Positions 1-6,139 are shown, numbered from the stretch's first letter. The stretch: 6,368 bases of DNA from Cyanobacteria bacterium M_surface_7_m2_040 (GCA_016882555.1 VGPQ01000085.1:1-6368), one strand, 5' to 3'. Numbers and translations are program-made. The notes: generated from the letters alone by a model not told the origin.

Positions 1-459
1 CTCCGATACCTGACGTCCACCTTCGAAGTCGTTGAGCAGCCCGTAGGGCGGATCGCTGAACCAGATCGAGCCATCGCTTTTGACCACGACATCGTTCGGC
101 GCATTGAGCCGATACCCCCGGGCCTGGTTGACCAGGGTGGTGGTGGTGCCGTCGTGCTCAACGCGGGTGAGGCAGCGGCTGCGGTGGTGACAGCTGATCA
201 GTCGCCCGTCGCGGTCACGGGTCTGCCCGTTGGCGAAATCGGACGGCTCGCGAAACACGCTGATCCCCTGCCGTTCACTCCAGCGCAGGGTGCGGTTGTT
301 GGGGATGTCGTTGAACAGCAGGCAGCTGTGGTCGCCAAACCACACGGGTCCCTCCAGCCAACGGAACCCGTCTGCCAGCAGCTCCAGCTCGGCGTTGAAC
401 AGCACCAGACTCTCAAAACGAGGGTCGTAGCTCTCGCTGCAGCTCGAGGCGTGTTTCAA
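1..459 (-). CDS. SMP-30/gluconolactonase-like protein (C-terminus beyond window)
   Basis: About 153 N-terminal residues of an SMP-30/gluconolactonase/LRE-type beta-propeller are visible. These enzymes hydrolyse sugar lactones such as glucono-1,5-lactone using one divalent metal. Family motifs are clear: EGPVWFGD at about residue 36, whose Glu is a metal ligand in the family; NDIPNNRTLRW; ANGQTRDRDGRL with a following CHH; and APNDVVVKSDGSIWFSDPPYG with Asn at about residue 122. The frame opens after a stop at 493-495 and has no ATG before the conserved region. The best start is a TTG at 457-459 overlapping the TGA of the upstream cupin gene (bases 456-458). A GTG at 403-405 is possible but would remove the YDPRFESL stretch typical of the family N-terminus. 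It is the third gene of a minus-strand set after ridA and the cupin, probably translationally coupled. Family assignment is firm; substrate is unknown. The missing half prevents checking the remaining metal ligands. Confidence 0.88.
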   Translation of the reverse strand, partial: MKHASSCSESYDPRFESLVLFNAELELLADGFRWLEGPVWFGDHSCLLFNDIPNNRTLRWSERQGISVFREPSDFANGQTRDRDGRLISCHHRSRCLTRVEHDGTTTTLVNQARGYRLNAPNDVVVKSDGSIWFSDPPYGLLNDFEGGRQVSE

Positions 460-917
460 CGGAAGAACCCTGGAGGAGCCTGGCGCCAGGCGTCATCGTT
501 GCGCTGAATGATCAGTTGCACACAGGGCTCGTCACCCACATGGGCTGACAGGTGGCCGCGGCGGCCGTCGCTGCCGGTGATGCAGCCCTGATCGCCGCCG
601 AAGGAGTATTCGCCCGCGCGGATCACGGTTTTGCAACCGTCCATGCTCTCCACTGACCATGCCCCCTTGAGGACGTAAATCCATTTGGGCACATGGTTCT
701 CGTGCCAGTCAGCCGTCCAGCCCACCGGTAGGTAGGTGACAAAGGCATTGCCGTTGTCAAACAGGCTTCTTGAAAACTGGGGGGAATCGCCGGGGCCCAG
801 AACCCCCAGCGCAAACTCGCTGATGCGGCACTGCTGCTGACGGCTGATGCCGTCGTCGCCGCACCAGAGGTGCCAGTAGGTCTCGGGCTTGGGGGCCAGG
901 CTGTAGGGATCGACCAT
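456..917 (-). CDS. Small cupin-domain protein
   Basis: A 153-residue single-domain cupin without signal peptide or membrane segment. The beta-barrel core spans roughly residues 55-138. A first cupin motif is seen as G66, H72, H75 and then YVLKG (81-85), with the pattern HENH rather than the usual HxH. A Trp/Ile stretch stands where the conserved Glu is expected. The second motif region carries GEYSFGGDQG (102-111) and His122/His126, which could complete a metal site. Cupins of this size include sugar-acid isomerases, small dioxygenases and non-catalytic binding proteins, and I cannot say which applies. The ATG is 9 bases downstream of the ridA stop with no strong ribosome binding site. The stop overlaps the likely TTG start of the SMP-30 gene by 4 bases, so all three are probably one transcript. 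Fold assignment is good; function is unassigned. Confidence 0.85.
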   Translation of the reverse strand: MVDPYSLAPKPETYWHLWCGDDGISRQQQCRISEFALGVLGPGDSPQFSRSLFDNGNAFVTYLPVGWTADWHENHVPKWIYVLKGAWSVESMDGCKTVIRAGEYSFGGDQGCITGSDGRRGHLSAHVGDEPCVQLIIQRNDDAWRQAPPGFFR

Positions 918-926
918 GGTTGCAGC

Positions 927-1343
927 TCAGCCCTTGACCGCGATCGCTGAGATCTCCAACTGGATGCCGAGCACCAGGGCCGACACCTCCACCACAGCCC
1001 GGGATGGATAGGCGTTGGGGTCCGGGAAATACTCCTGCCAGACCGCATCAAAGGTGTCGAGCGTGTCGATATTGGTCAGGTAGACCGTGGCACTCACCAC
1101 ATCGGCAAACCCATACCCGGCTTCTTCCAGCACGGCCTGCATGTTGCGCATCACCTGCCTGGATTCCAGGGTGATGTCGCCATCGCCCACCTTCAGATTG
1201 GTGATGGGATCGACGGGCAGCTGACCGGTGATGAACAGCATGTCGCCGATCTGAAAGCCCTGGCTGTAGGAGGCCACGGGCGTGGGAAAACGATCGCTGT
1301 GGATCGCCCGGCGGATGGTTTGGCCAGGCGTGGCGGTAGACAT
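927..1343 (-). CDS. ridA: RidA family protein (YjgF/YER057c/UK114)
   Basis: A 138-residue member of the RidA family. Archetypes are trimeric cytosolic proteins that hydrolyse reactive enamine/imine intermediates such as 2-aminoacrylate released by PLP enzymes. Visible family signatures are FITGQLPVDP (37-46), QVMRNMQAVLEEAG (63-76), the central VVSATVYLTN (82-91), and the C-terminal PSRAVVEVSAL (113-123) with Arg115 in the place of the catalytic Arg that contacts the substrate carboxylate. QLEISAIA (128-135) carries the conserved Glu130. Length is normal to slightly long, with a ten-residue N-terminal extension before the family core. The ATG at 1341-1343 is the natural start; no clear Shine-Dalgarno precedes it. 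It is the first gene of a minus-strand set with the cupin and SMP-30 genes, and is divergent from the dehydrogenase gene. Its place in a catabolic-looking operon suggests a pathway-specific RidA subgroup instead of the housekeeping one; that is inference. Confidence 0.93.
   Translation of the reverse strand: MSTATPGQTIRRAIHSDRFPTPVASYSQGFQIGDMLFITGQLPVDPITNLKVGDGDITLESRQVMRNMQAVLEEAGYGFADVVSATVYLTNIDTLDTFDAVWQEYFPDPNAYPSRAVVEVSALVLGIQLEISAIAVKG
940..947. repeat. HIP1 octamer GCGATCGC
   Basis: A perfect copy of the highly iterated palindrome of many cyanobacterial genomes, lying near the 3' end of the ridA coding region. Near copies differing in one base occur at 1551, 3798 and 5614. It supports a cyanobacterial source and has no assigned role here. 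Confidence 0.6.
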
Positions 1344-1490
1344 GGCAATGCAGTCCAGGTGCTCAGAGTCACCGTAGGAATCAGTACAGGAATGTCACCC
1401 CTCTGTAAACAAGCTCTGTCACGGATCGCGGCGCCACCACGCCAACGCGTCTAGCGTCGTGGCGATGCCTTCTTGCAGCGCACCGCGGCC
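1344..1490. other. Divergent intergenic region, ridA operon / dehydrogenase
   Basis: This 147-base spacer must carry the promoters of both flanking transcription units. It holds direct repeats, TGTCAC at 1393-1398 and 1417-1422 and CTCTGT at 1401-1406 and 1414-1419, which may be a regulator site. No convincing -35/-10 pair was found on either strand. Confidence 0.35.
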
Positions 1491-2297
1491 ATGACCAGCT
1501 CGAATCCCTACGCCACAGAGACCCTTGCCTCGTTGTTGCAAGGAAAGGTTGCGATCGTCACCGGTGGCAACAGTGGCATCGGCAAGGCCATTGTCGAATG
1601 CCTGGCCCATTTGGGCGCCAAGGTGGTGATTGATTACCGCTCCCATCCCGAGGCCACCGAAGAGCTCGAGAAGGAGATCGGCAGTTATGGCGGCTGCAGT
1701 TTTGGGGTTCAGGCAGACGTGGGCAAGCTCGATCAACTGCAGAGCCTGGTTCAGGCCGCGGTCACCCGTTATGGCCGCCTCGATGTGATGGTCAACAACG
1801 CGGGCATCGAAACCCGCACCTCGATTCTGGATACGACCCCAGACGACTACGACAAGGTTCTCGATGTCAACCTTCGCGGCGTGTTTTTTGCGACGCAATA
1901 TGCCGCCAAACAGATGATCGCCCAAGGGGGTGGCGGTCGCATCATCAACATTTCCTCGGTGCATGAGGACTGGCCGATGCCCAACAACACCCCGTATTGC
2001 TGTGCCAAGGGTGGGGTGCGAATGATGACCCGCACAGCCGCGCTGGAGCTGGCCCCCCATGGCGTCACCGTGGTCAATGTGGGGCCTGGCGCCGTGGCGA
2101 CCCCCATCAACGACTCGACCATGAACAATCCCGAGTTGCTCGCCAAGCTCAATGCCGCGATTCCCCTGGGCCGCATGGCGCAACCCGAAGAGATCGCGCG
2201 GGTGGTGGGTTTCCTGGCCAGTGATGCGGCCAGTTACATCACTGCCACCACGATCTTTGCCGACGGTGGCATCATGCAGAGCAGCCCCGGGCTCTGA
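1491..2297 (+). CDS. Short-chain dehydrogenase, glucose 1-dehydrogenase-like
   Basis: A 268-residue classical SDR oxidoreductase with a Rossmann fold. The cofactor loop TGGNSGIG is at 24-31. VVIDYRS (45-51), with Arg50 after beta-2, is compatible with NADP or dual use. NNAG is at 102-105. The catalytic residues are Ser156 (NISSVHEDW context), Tyr169 and Lys173 in YCCAK, and the C-terminal loop is FADGG. The SSVHE motif, NVGPGAVATPIN (196-207) and overall length resemble Bacillus-type glucose 1-dehydrogenases, which oxidise beta-D-glucose to glucono-1,5-lactone with NAD(P)+. Other SDRs share much of this, so substrate is tentative. The ATG at 1491 is preferred over an in-frame TTG at 1473, because the protein then begins at the usual distance before the Rossmann fold. 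It diverges from the ridA operon, which contains a lactonase-like gene, and converges on the porin. SDR identity is near certain; glucose specificity is only likely. Confidence 0.95.
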   Translation: MTSSNPYATETLASLLQGKVAIVTGGNSGIGKAIVECLAHLGAKVVIDYRSHPEATEELEKEIGSYGGCSFGVQADVGKLDQLQSLVQAAVTRYGRLDVMVNNAGIETRTSILDTTPDDYDKVLDVNLRGVFFATQYAAKQMIAQGGGGRIINISSVHEDWPMPNNTPYCCAKGGVRMMTRTAALELAPHGVTVVNVGPGAVATPINDSTMNNPELLAKLNAAIPLGRMAQPEEIARVVGFLASDAASYITATTIFADGGIMQSSPGL

Positions 2298-2310
2298 TAC
2301 CAGTTCAGCT

Positions 2311-2331
2311 TCAGCGCTGAGGCAGCCTCAG
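2311..2331. terminator. Possible bidirectional hairpin between convergent genes
   Basis: The 38-base gap between the dehydrogenase stop (2297) and the porin stop (2336) holds a perfect 6-bp stem, CTGAGG (2317-2322) with CCTCAG (2326-2331), around a 3-base loop. It overlaps a 10-bp palindrome TCAGCGCTGA (2311-2320). The position suits transcript ends for both genes. There is no T-run on either side, so a standard intrinsic terminator is not supported. Confidence 0.3.
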
Positions 2332-2335
2332 AGCC

Positions 2336-3670
2336 TCAGAGACTCAAGTTGAGCTGCACCCCGCCGGCGTAGGAGCTGCCTCCATTGCTGCCACCGCCAG
2401 GGTTGATGATCCATTGGATCACGGGTTGCAGCGTCAGCTGAGCGTTGATGCTGATCGCATAGTTCAGCTCCAGCACCGCTTCATGGCTCCCTGGCGTCAG
2501 CTGGGGGCTGAAGCTGGTGCGACCAAAGCCGAGTGCCAGCACGTCAAAGGGGCGTCCTGGGATCAGCCCCTGATTGAGCCAGCCACCGCTGAGAAACAGT
2601 GGGTAGGGGTTGGCGTTGCTGTTGAAGCCGTTGTGCAGCCCGATCCAGATGCGGTTGTCGAGTCCGATGGGCAAGGGCGCAGGCAACGTCAAGGTGCCGT
2701 AGACGCCCTGATTGGCGGCTGCAGGGTAGAGAGTGCTGCTGGCGGTGGTGGTGAAGGCGCCCAGTTGCAACAGCGGTTCGGGCAGTTGCCGTGCAATCGC
2801 TCCCTGCTTGCTGCTGATGGGGCCTGCCACGCTGGCGCGACCTGGAAGATGGCTCAGATTCCACTGCACGATCTGCAAGCTTCCTTGCACATGGGGCTGC
2901 CCTGGATTCACCCCCAGCATCGCGGCCAGGGCAGTTTCGGAATCGAGCCAATAGCTGCCGAACCTGAGTTCACTGCCGGCACCAGCCTGCCAACGCAGTT
3001 CGGCACCGGGGGCCACGAGTGGATTGATGGGCAAGCCTGGAATCAGCACATTGAGGGTGTTGTTCAGGGCTGAGTGGATGTAGCTGTCCAGGCTCGGATT
3101 TTTGATAAAGCCTGGATTCAAGGGCAGCAGTCCTGCCTTCAGGTCGAAGGCGCCTGTCCCGCGGCTGCGTTGCAGACTGGCCTTGGTCAGCCACAGGCCC
3201 ACGGGGTGGGCAGCCGTCTGCAGCGGGAACGTCGTTCCCAACACCAGATTGAGGTTGGGATCGCCGTTGAAGCTCGTCAGCTCCAGATTGAGTGCCCAGT
3301 GATCCAACTCGCGCCAGACCTCCGGAGGCTTGTTGAGGCCGGTGCTGAATTCGCTGGCGATCAACACCTGCTGAATCCAGGCTGCACCGCCTGCAGGATT
3401 GCTGGCTGGGGTGAACCCACCCATGGGTTCGGCCGTGACGTCCACGACAAGGCTCATCCAATCGGGCAGTTTGAGCAGCTCTTGAAACGAAGGCCAGGCC
3501 TGTTGTGGTTGCTGAATGGCAGGCGAAGCCTGGGATTGGGCCGATGGCTTGTGGCTGGTGTCGTCGTCAGCCCAGACCGAGGCCCCCCCGCCGAGCACCA
3601 ACCCCAGCCCCAGCCCCAGCCCGAGGGCAAGGCCCATTCGCTGGATCGCACGGATGCACATCGGGGGCAT
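2336..3670 (-). CDS. OprB-family carbohydrate-selective porin
   Basis: A 444-residue predicted outer-membrane beta-barrel. From the chosen ATG (3668-3670) there is a short basic n-region, a Leu-Gly repeat hydrophobic core and a likely signal peptidase I site ASVWA|DDD near residue 34. A Pro/Gln/Ser-rich linker follows to about residue 60. The rest has alternating, aromatic-containing strands with OprB-like features: PLNPGF, the GTLTLPAPLPIG strand, and the closing LQPVIQWIINPGG (414-426), a strong signature of this family. OprB channels pass glucose and other small sugars across the outer membrane. No SLH domain is present, unlike the larger cyanobacterial Som-type porins. The last residue is Leu, not the usual terminal Phe. 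Other in-frame ATGs lie at 3661, 3697 and 3787. I chose 3670 because an AGG sits 8 bases upstream, but 3661 or 3697 are equally workable. Family confident, cargo unknown. Confidence 0.87.
   Translation of the reverse strand: MPPMCIRAIQRMGLALGLGLGLGLVLGGGASVWADDDTSHKPSAQSQASPAIQQPQQAWPSFQELLKLPDWMSLVVDVTAEPMGGFTPASNPAGGAAWIQQVLIASEFSTGLNKPPEVWRELDHWALNLELTSFNGDPNLNLVLGTTFPLQTAAHPVGLWLTKASLQRSRGTGAFDLKAGLLPLNPGFIKNPSLDSYIHSALNNTLNVLIPGLPINPLVAPGAELRWQAGAGSELRFGSYWLDSETALAAMLGVNPGQPHVQGSLQIVQWNLSHLPGRASVAGPISSKQGAIARQLPEPLLQLGAFTTTASSTLYPAAANQGVYGTLTLPAPLPIGLDNRIWIGLHNGFNSNANPYPLFLSGGWLNQGLIPGRPFDVLALGFGRTSFSPQLTPGSHEAVLELNYAISINAQLTLQPVIQWIINPGGGSNGGSSYAGGVQLNLSL
3602..3625. repeat. CCCCAG hexamer run in the porin signal peptide
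   Basis: Three exact tandem copies of CCCCAG (3602-3619) are followed by one imperfect copy, CCCGAG (3620-3625). On the coding minus strand they read as Leu-Gly pairs and form the hydrophobic core of the porin signal peptide. A gain or loss of one unit keeps the frame and changes that core by two residues. Confidence 0.8.
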
Positions 3671-3793
3671 GCACAGGGCCTGGCTGGCTGTCAGCATGCT
3701 GGCGCCGGTTGCCTGGGGATCAAGCCCAAAGCAAGGCACAGACGATCGAGACGGCCATCCCTGCCCATCAATCCTGCCTGGATGCATTCTTCA

Positions 3794-4591
3794 ATGAGCG
3801 ATCGTTTACGCACCCTTCAACGCCATCGTTTTTATCGTCATCTGTTTGCCATCACGCTGTTGCTGATGGTGATGCAGGCACTTCCTGCCACGGTGTTCCG
3901 CCTGCATTTGGTCGGCGGCACGTTGTTGCAATTGGTGCTGTTGGTGGAGCTGGGTCAGGTGATTCCGCGCGATCCACAGGGCCATGGTGATCGGGATCGC
4001 GTGGCCCGTCGTTCGGCACGGATTTACCGCCTGGTCGGCGTGTTGGGGCTGGTGTTTCTGGTGTTTTGGATTTTCACCCCGGCCAGCTCCGTGTTGACGG
4101 GGCTGCCTGTGATGACGTTGCTCTCTGTCTTCGTGTTCTGGAGTCTGGAGCGCCTCATCAAGCTGTTGGGCCGTGAGCAAACAGTGAGCGGTGAAGTGAT
4201 TGCCGGTGCCGTTGCTGGTTACCTGTTGCTTGGGGTCTCGGGTGGTTTGCTGTTTACTGTTTTGGAAACCCTGCAGCCGGGAAGTTTTCAGAATCTTGTC
4301 CATCAAGGCGGGCATCTCAAGGCCCATCTGTTTCCTAATATCGAGCTCGGTCGCATGATCTGGGATCTTGATTTCTCGCGGATCAATTATTTTGCTTTTG
4401 TCGCCCTGACGACGACGGGATTTGGCGACATCGTGCCTGCCACCCCAGCCGCCGAGATGGCCAGCGTCTCACTTGGTATCGCCGGATCGTTGTATCTGGC
4501 CTTGGTGATGGGCCTGCTGATCAGCCGCTTCACGGTGCAGACCCAGCAGCAGGAGGAACAGGATCTGGACCGCCATCGACCGCAGGACTAG
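3794..4591 (+). CDS. Six-helix potassium-channel-like membrane protein
   Basis: A 265-residue integral membrane protein with the architecture of a tetrameric cation channel. Hydrophobic segments lie at about 17-35, 42-57, 78-95, 103-118, 135-158 and 222-245. Between the last two sits a pore loop, with the selectivity filter in ALTTTGFGD (204-212). TTGFGD is a recognisable variant of the K+ filter TVGYGD/TVGFGD. The fourth segment lacks the regularly spaced arginines of a voltage sensor, so the channel is probably not classically voltage-gated. The tail after the last helix is short, Gln/Glu/Asp-rich (249-265) and has no RCK or cyclic-nucleotide domain. The start at 3794 gives MSDRL; an ATG at 3782 adds four residues and cannot be excluded. 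The frame stays open far upstream, but that part is antisense to the porin. The 3' end overlaps the NADH dehydrogenase gene tail-to-tail by 62 bases. Ion preference for K+ is inferred from the filter. Confidence 0.88.
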   Translation: MSDRLRTLQRHRFYRHLFAITLLLMVMQALPATVFRLHLVGGTLLQLVLLVELGQVIPRDPQGHGDRDRVARRSARIYRLVGVLGLVFLVFWIFTPASSVLTGLPVMTLLSVFVFWSLERLIKLLGREQTVSGEVIAGAVAGYLLLGVSGGLLFTVLETLQPGSFQNLVHQGGHLKAHLFPNIELGRMIWDLDFSRINYFAFVALTTTGFGDIVPATPAAEMASVSLGIAGSLYLALVMGLLISRFTVQTQQQEEQDLDRHRPQD

Positions 4592-6038
4592 CTCCTGCCG
4601 GCGGTGCTTCCGCGGCTGGAGCCGGAGCCGGAGCCCCCGCAGCCTCGTTGGCTTGGCCCTCACGTTGTTCGAGCCCCACTTCGACACCCATGTGCTGGTT
4701 GTGGTTGCCGATGATCAGCAGGGAATCGCGCTCGCGGGTGCCGATCTGCCAGAGCCACTTGAGCAGCAGGCTGAGTCGGTTCTCCATTTCGGGCATGAAG
4801 GCCAGGTGGGCCAGGCCCCAGGTGAGCCAGCCGATCAGGCCGCTCAGCCGGATGCCGCGCAGGTCGGCCACGGCGTAGAGCGGGCCCACCACCGCCATGG
4901 AGCCGAAGTCGGTGAAGCGGAATGGCGCGTGCTGTTCGCCCTGGATGCGCGCCAGAATGTCGGCCGCTGCCCAGCCTCCCATCTGCACAGCGGGCCCGGC
5001 CATGCCCGGCAAGGATTTGCCATCGCTGGTGTGGCTGTAGGAGCAGAGGTCGCCGACCACGCGCACCTCCGGGTAGCCCGGAATTGAAAAATCGGGCTCC
5101 ACGATCACGCGGCCACCCTTGTCGACCTGGCAGCCGCTGCTGGCCGCCAGCACCTTGCCCAGGTGGGAGGCCCGCACACCGGCTGTCCAGCAGACCGTGC
5201 CGGCGGGAAGGCGTTGCTCGGCGCCTGTGGCCTTGCTGGTGAGCACCACTTCGCTGTCGGTGATCTCCTGAACCCGGCCGCCGAGCACCAACTCCACGCC
5301 GCTGCGCTGCAGGTAGGTGCCGGCCGCTTCCGAGAGTTTGGGGTGCATGGCCCGCAGCACCCGATCGCCGGGATCGATCAGCATCACCTTGCAGTCGCTG
5401 GCGCGCAGCTGCTTGAAATCGCGCGCGATGGCATGGCGCATCAGATCCACGAGCGAGCCGGCGAGCTCGCAGCCCGTGGGCCCGCCGCCGATCACCGCCA
5501 CGCTCTGCAGCAGGCGGCGGCGCGCCGGATCGGGGGTCTGCTCGGCTTCTTCGAGCGCCAGCAGCACCCGCCGGCGAATTTCGTTGGCGTGCTCGAGGAT
5601 CTTCATCGGCGGCGCGATCGGCCGCCACTCCTCGTGGCCGAAGTAGGTGCTGCCCGAACCCGCCGCCAGGATTAGGTGGTCATAGGCGTACCGGCGTTCG
5701 TTGAAGACGATCTCCTTGGCCTTGACGTCGATCTCCTCGACTTCGCCCAGCAGGACCTGCACGTTGGGGGCCTGGCCCACCATCTGCCGCAGCGGTGAGG
5801 CCACATCGGCCTGGCCCACCAGCCCGGTGGCCACTTGGTAGAGCAGGGGCTGAAACAGATTGAAATTGCGCTTGTCGATCAAGGTCACGCGCACCGGTTT
5901 GCCGATCAACCGGTGGGTGGCGCGCAGGCCGGCGAAACCCCCGCCCACGATCACCACATGGGGCCAGCTGGCCTGGGTGGCCGCCGGTGGCTCCAGCTCG
6001 AGAAAAAAGCGTTCCTGCCCCATGGATGCCCGACTCAC
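4530..6038 (-). CDS. ndh: Type II NADH dehydrogenase (NDH-2, FAD-dependent)
   Basis: A 502-residue two-dinucleotide-fold flavoprotein that transfers electrons from NAD(P)H to membrane quinone without pumping protons. The FAD fold begins with VVIVGGGFAGL (28-38), ending beta-2 at Asp55. DKRNFNLFQPLLYQVATG (55-72) is typical of NDH-2. The NADH fold has VIGGGPTGCELAG (182-194). VVGD (327-330) closes the FAD site, and GPAVQMGG (348-355) lies in the quinone-site region. WLTWGLAHL and LLLKWLWQIGTRERDSLLIIG (about 404-444) would anchor the protein to the thylakoid or plasma membrane. Beyond residue 460 is an Ala/Pro-rich tail of about 40 residues outside the family core. The start is a GTG at 6036-6038 with AGGG seven bases upstream; an ATG at 6021-6023 would shorten it by five residues. 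Cyanobacteria have several paralogues (NdbA, NdbB, NdbC types), including one that reduces demethylphylloquinone, and I cannot place this one among them. Confidence 0.95.
   Translation of the reverse strand: MSRASMGQERFFLELEPPAATQASWPHVVIVGGGFAGLRATHRLIGKPVRVTLIDKRNFNLFQPLLYQVATGLVGQADVASPLRQMVGQAPNVQVLLGEVEEIDVKAKEIVFNERRYAYDHLILAAGSGSTYFGHEEWRPIAPPMKILEHANEIRRRVLLALEEAEQTPDPARRRLLQSVAVIGGGPTGCELAGSLVDLMRHAIARDFKQLRASDCKVMLIDPGDRVLRAMHPKLSEAAGTYLQRSGVELVLGGRVQEITDSEVVLTSKATGAEQRLPAGTVCWTAGVRASHLGKVLAASSGCQVDKGGRVIVEPDFSIPGYPEVRVVGDLCSYSHTSDGKSLPGMAGPAVQMGGWAAADILARIQGEQHAPFRFTDFGSMAVVGPLYAVADLRGIRLSGLIGWLTWGLAHLAFMPEMENRLSLLLKWLWQIGTRERDSLLIIGNHNQHMGVEVGLEQREGQANEAAGAPAPAPAAEAPPAGASPAVDGGPDPVPPAAGSAP
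4618..4635. repeat. GGAGCC hexamer run in the NDH-2 tail
   Basis: Three exact tandem copies of GGAGCC. On the coding minus strand they give alternating Ala-Pro in the C-terminal tail of the NADH dehydrogenase. The unit length preserves the frame, so the tail length could vary between strains. Confidence 0.75.
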
Positions 6039-6139
6039 GCGCGAACCCTATTCGTGATTCCAAGGGCTTGCCACAGGGTGCAAACACTCGCCGGCGGGCA
6101 GCCCTGAGCTGCTAGGACGGGTCGATCGCGCCCTCTGCC

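Noticed and set aside
154..507. Plus-strand frame opposite the SMP-30 and cupin genes
   Set aside because: It is antisense to two genes with family motifs, and its translation is low-complexity Ala/Val/Gln with no recognisable domain.
1452..1457. TAGCGT as a -10 element for the dehydrogenase, and TAGGAC at 6113-6118 for the Nif11 gene
   Set aside because: They sit at suitable distances from the starts, but neither has a -35 match and both deviate from TATAAT, so they are too weak to list as promoters.
1419..2183. Long minus-strand open frame (254 codons) opposite the dehydrogenase
   Set aside because: It is fully antisense to a clear SDR gene, its translation is His/Gly/Ala-rich with no family features, and it is explained by GC-rich codon positions.
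3074..3781. Plus-strand upstream extension of the channel frame
   Set aside because: It is antisense to the OprB coding region and its translation is Gln/Gly/Arg-rich without domains. The channel proper starts at 3782 or 3794 with recognisable helices.
3671..3787. Longer porin N-terminus from the ATG at 3787
   Set aside because: It would place about 50 mostly polar residues ahead of the signal peptide and overlap the channel start. The later ATGs put the signal peptide at the N-terminus.
4660..5628. Second minus-strand frame (322 codons) inside the NADH dehydrogenase
   Set aside because: It is a frame-shifted shadow, extremely Arg/Ala/Gly-rich, while the main frame carries all NDH-2 motifs without interruption.
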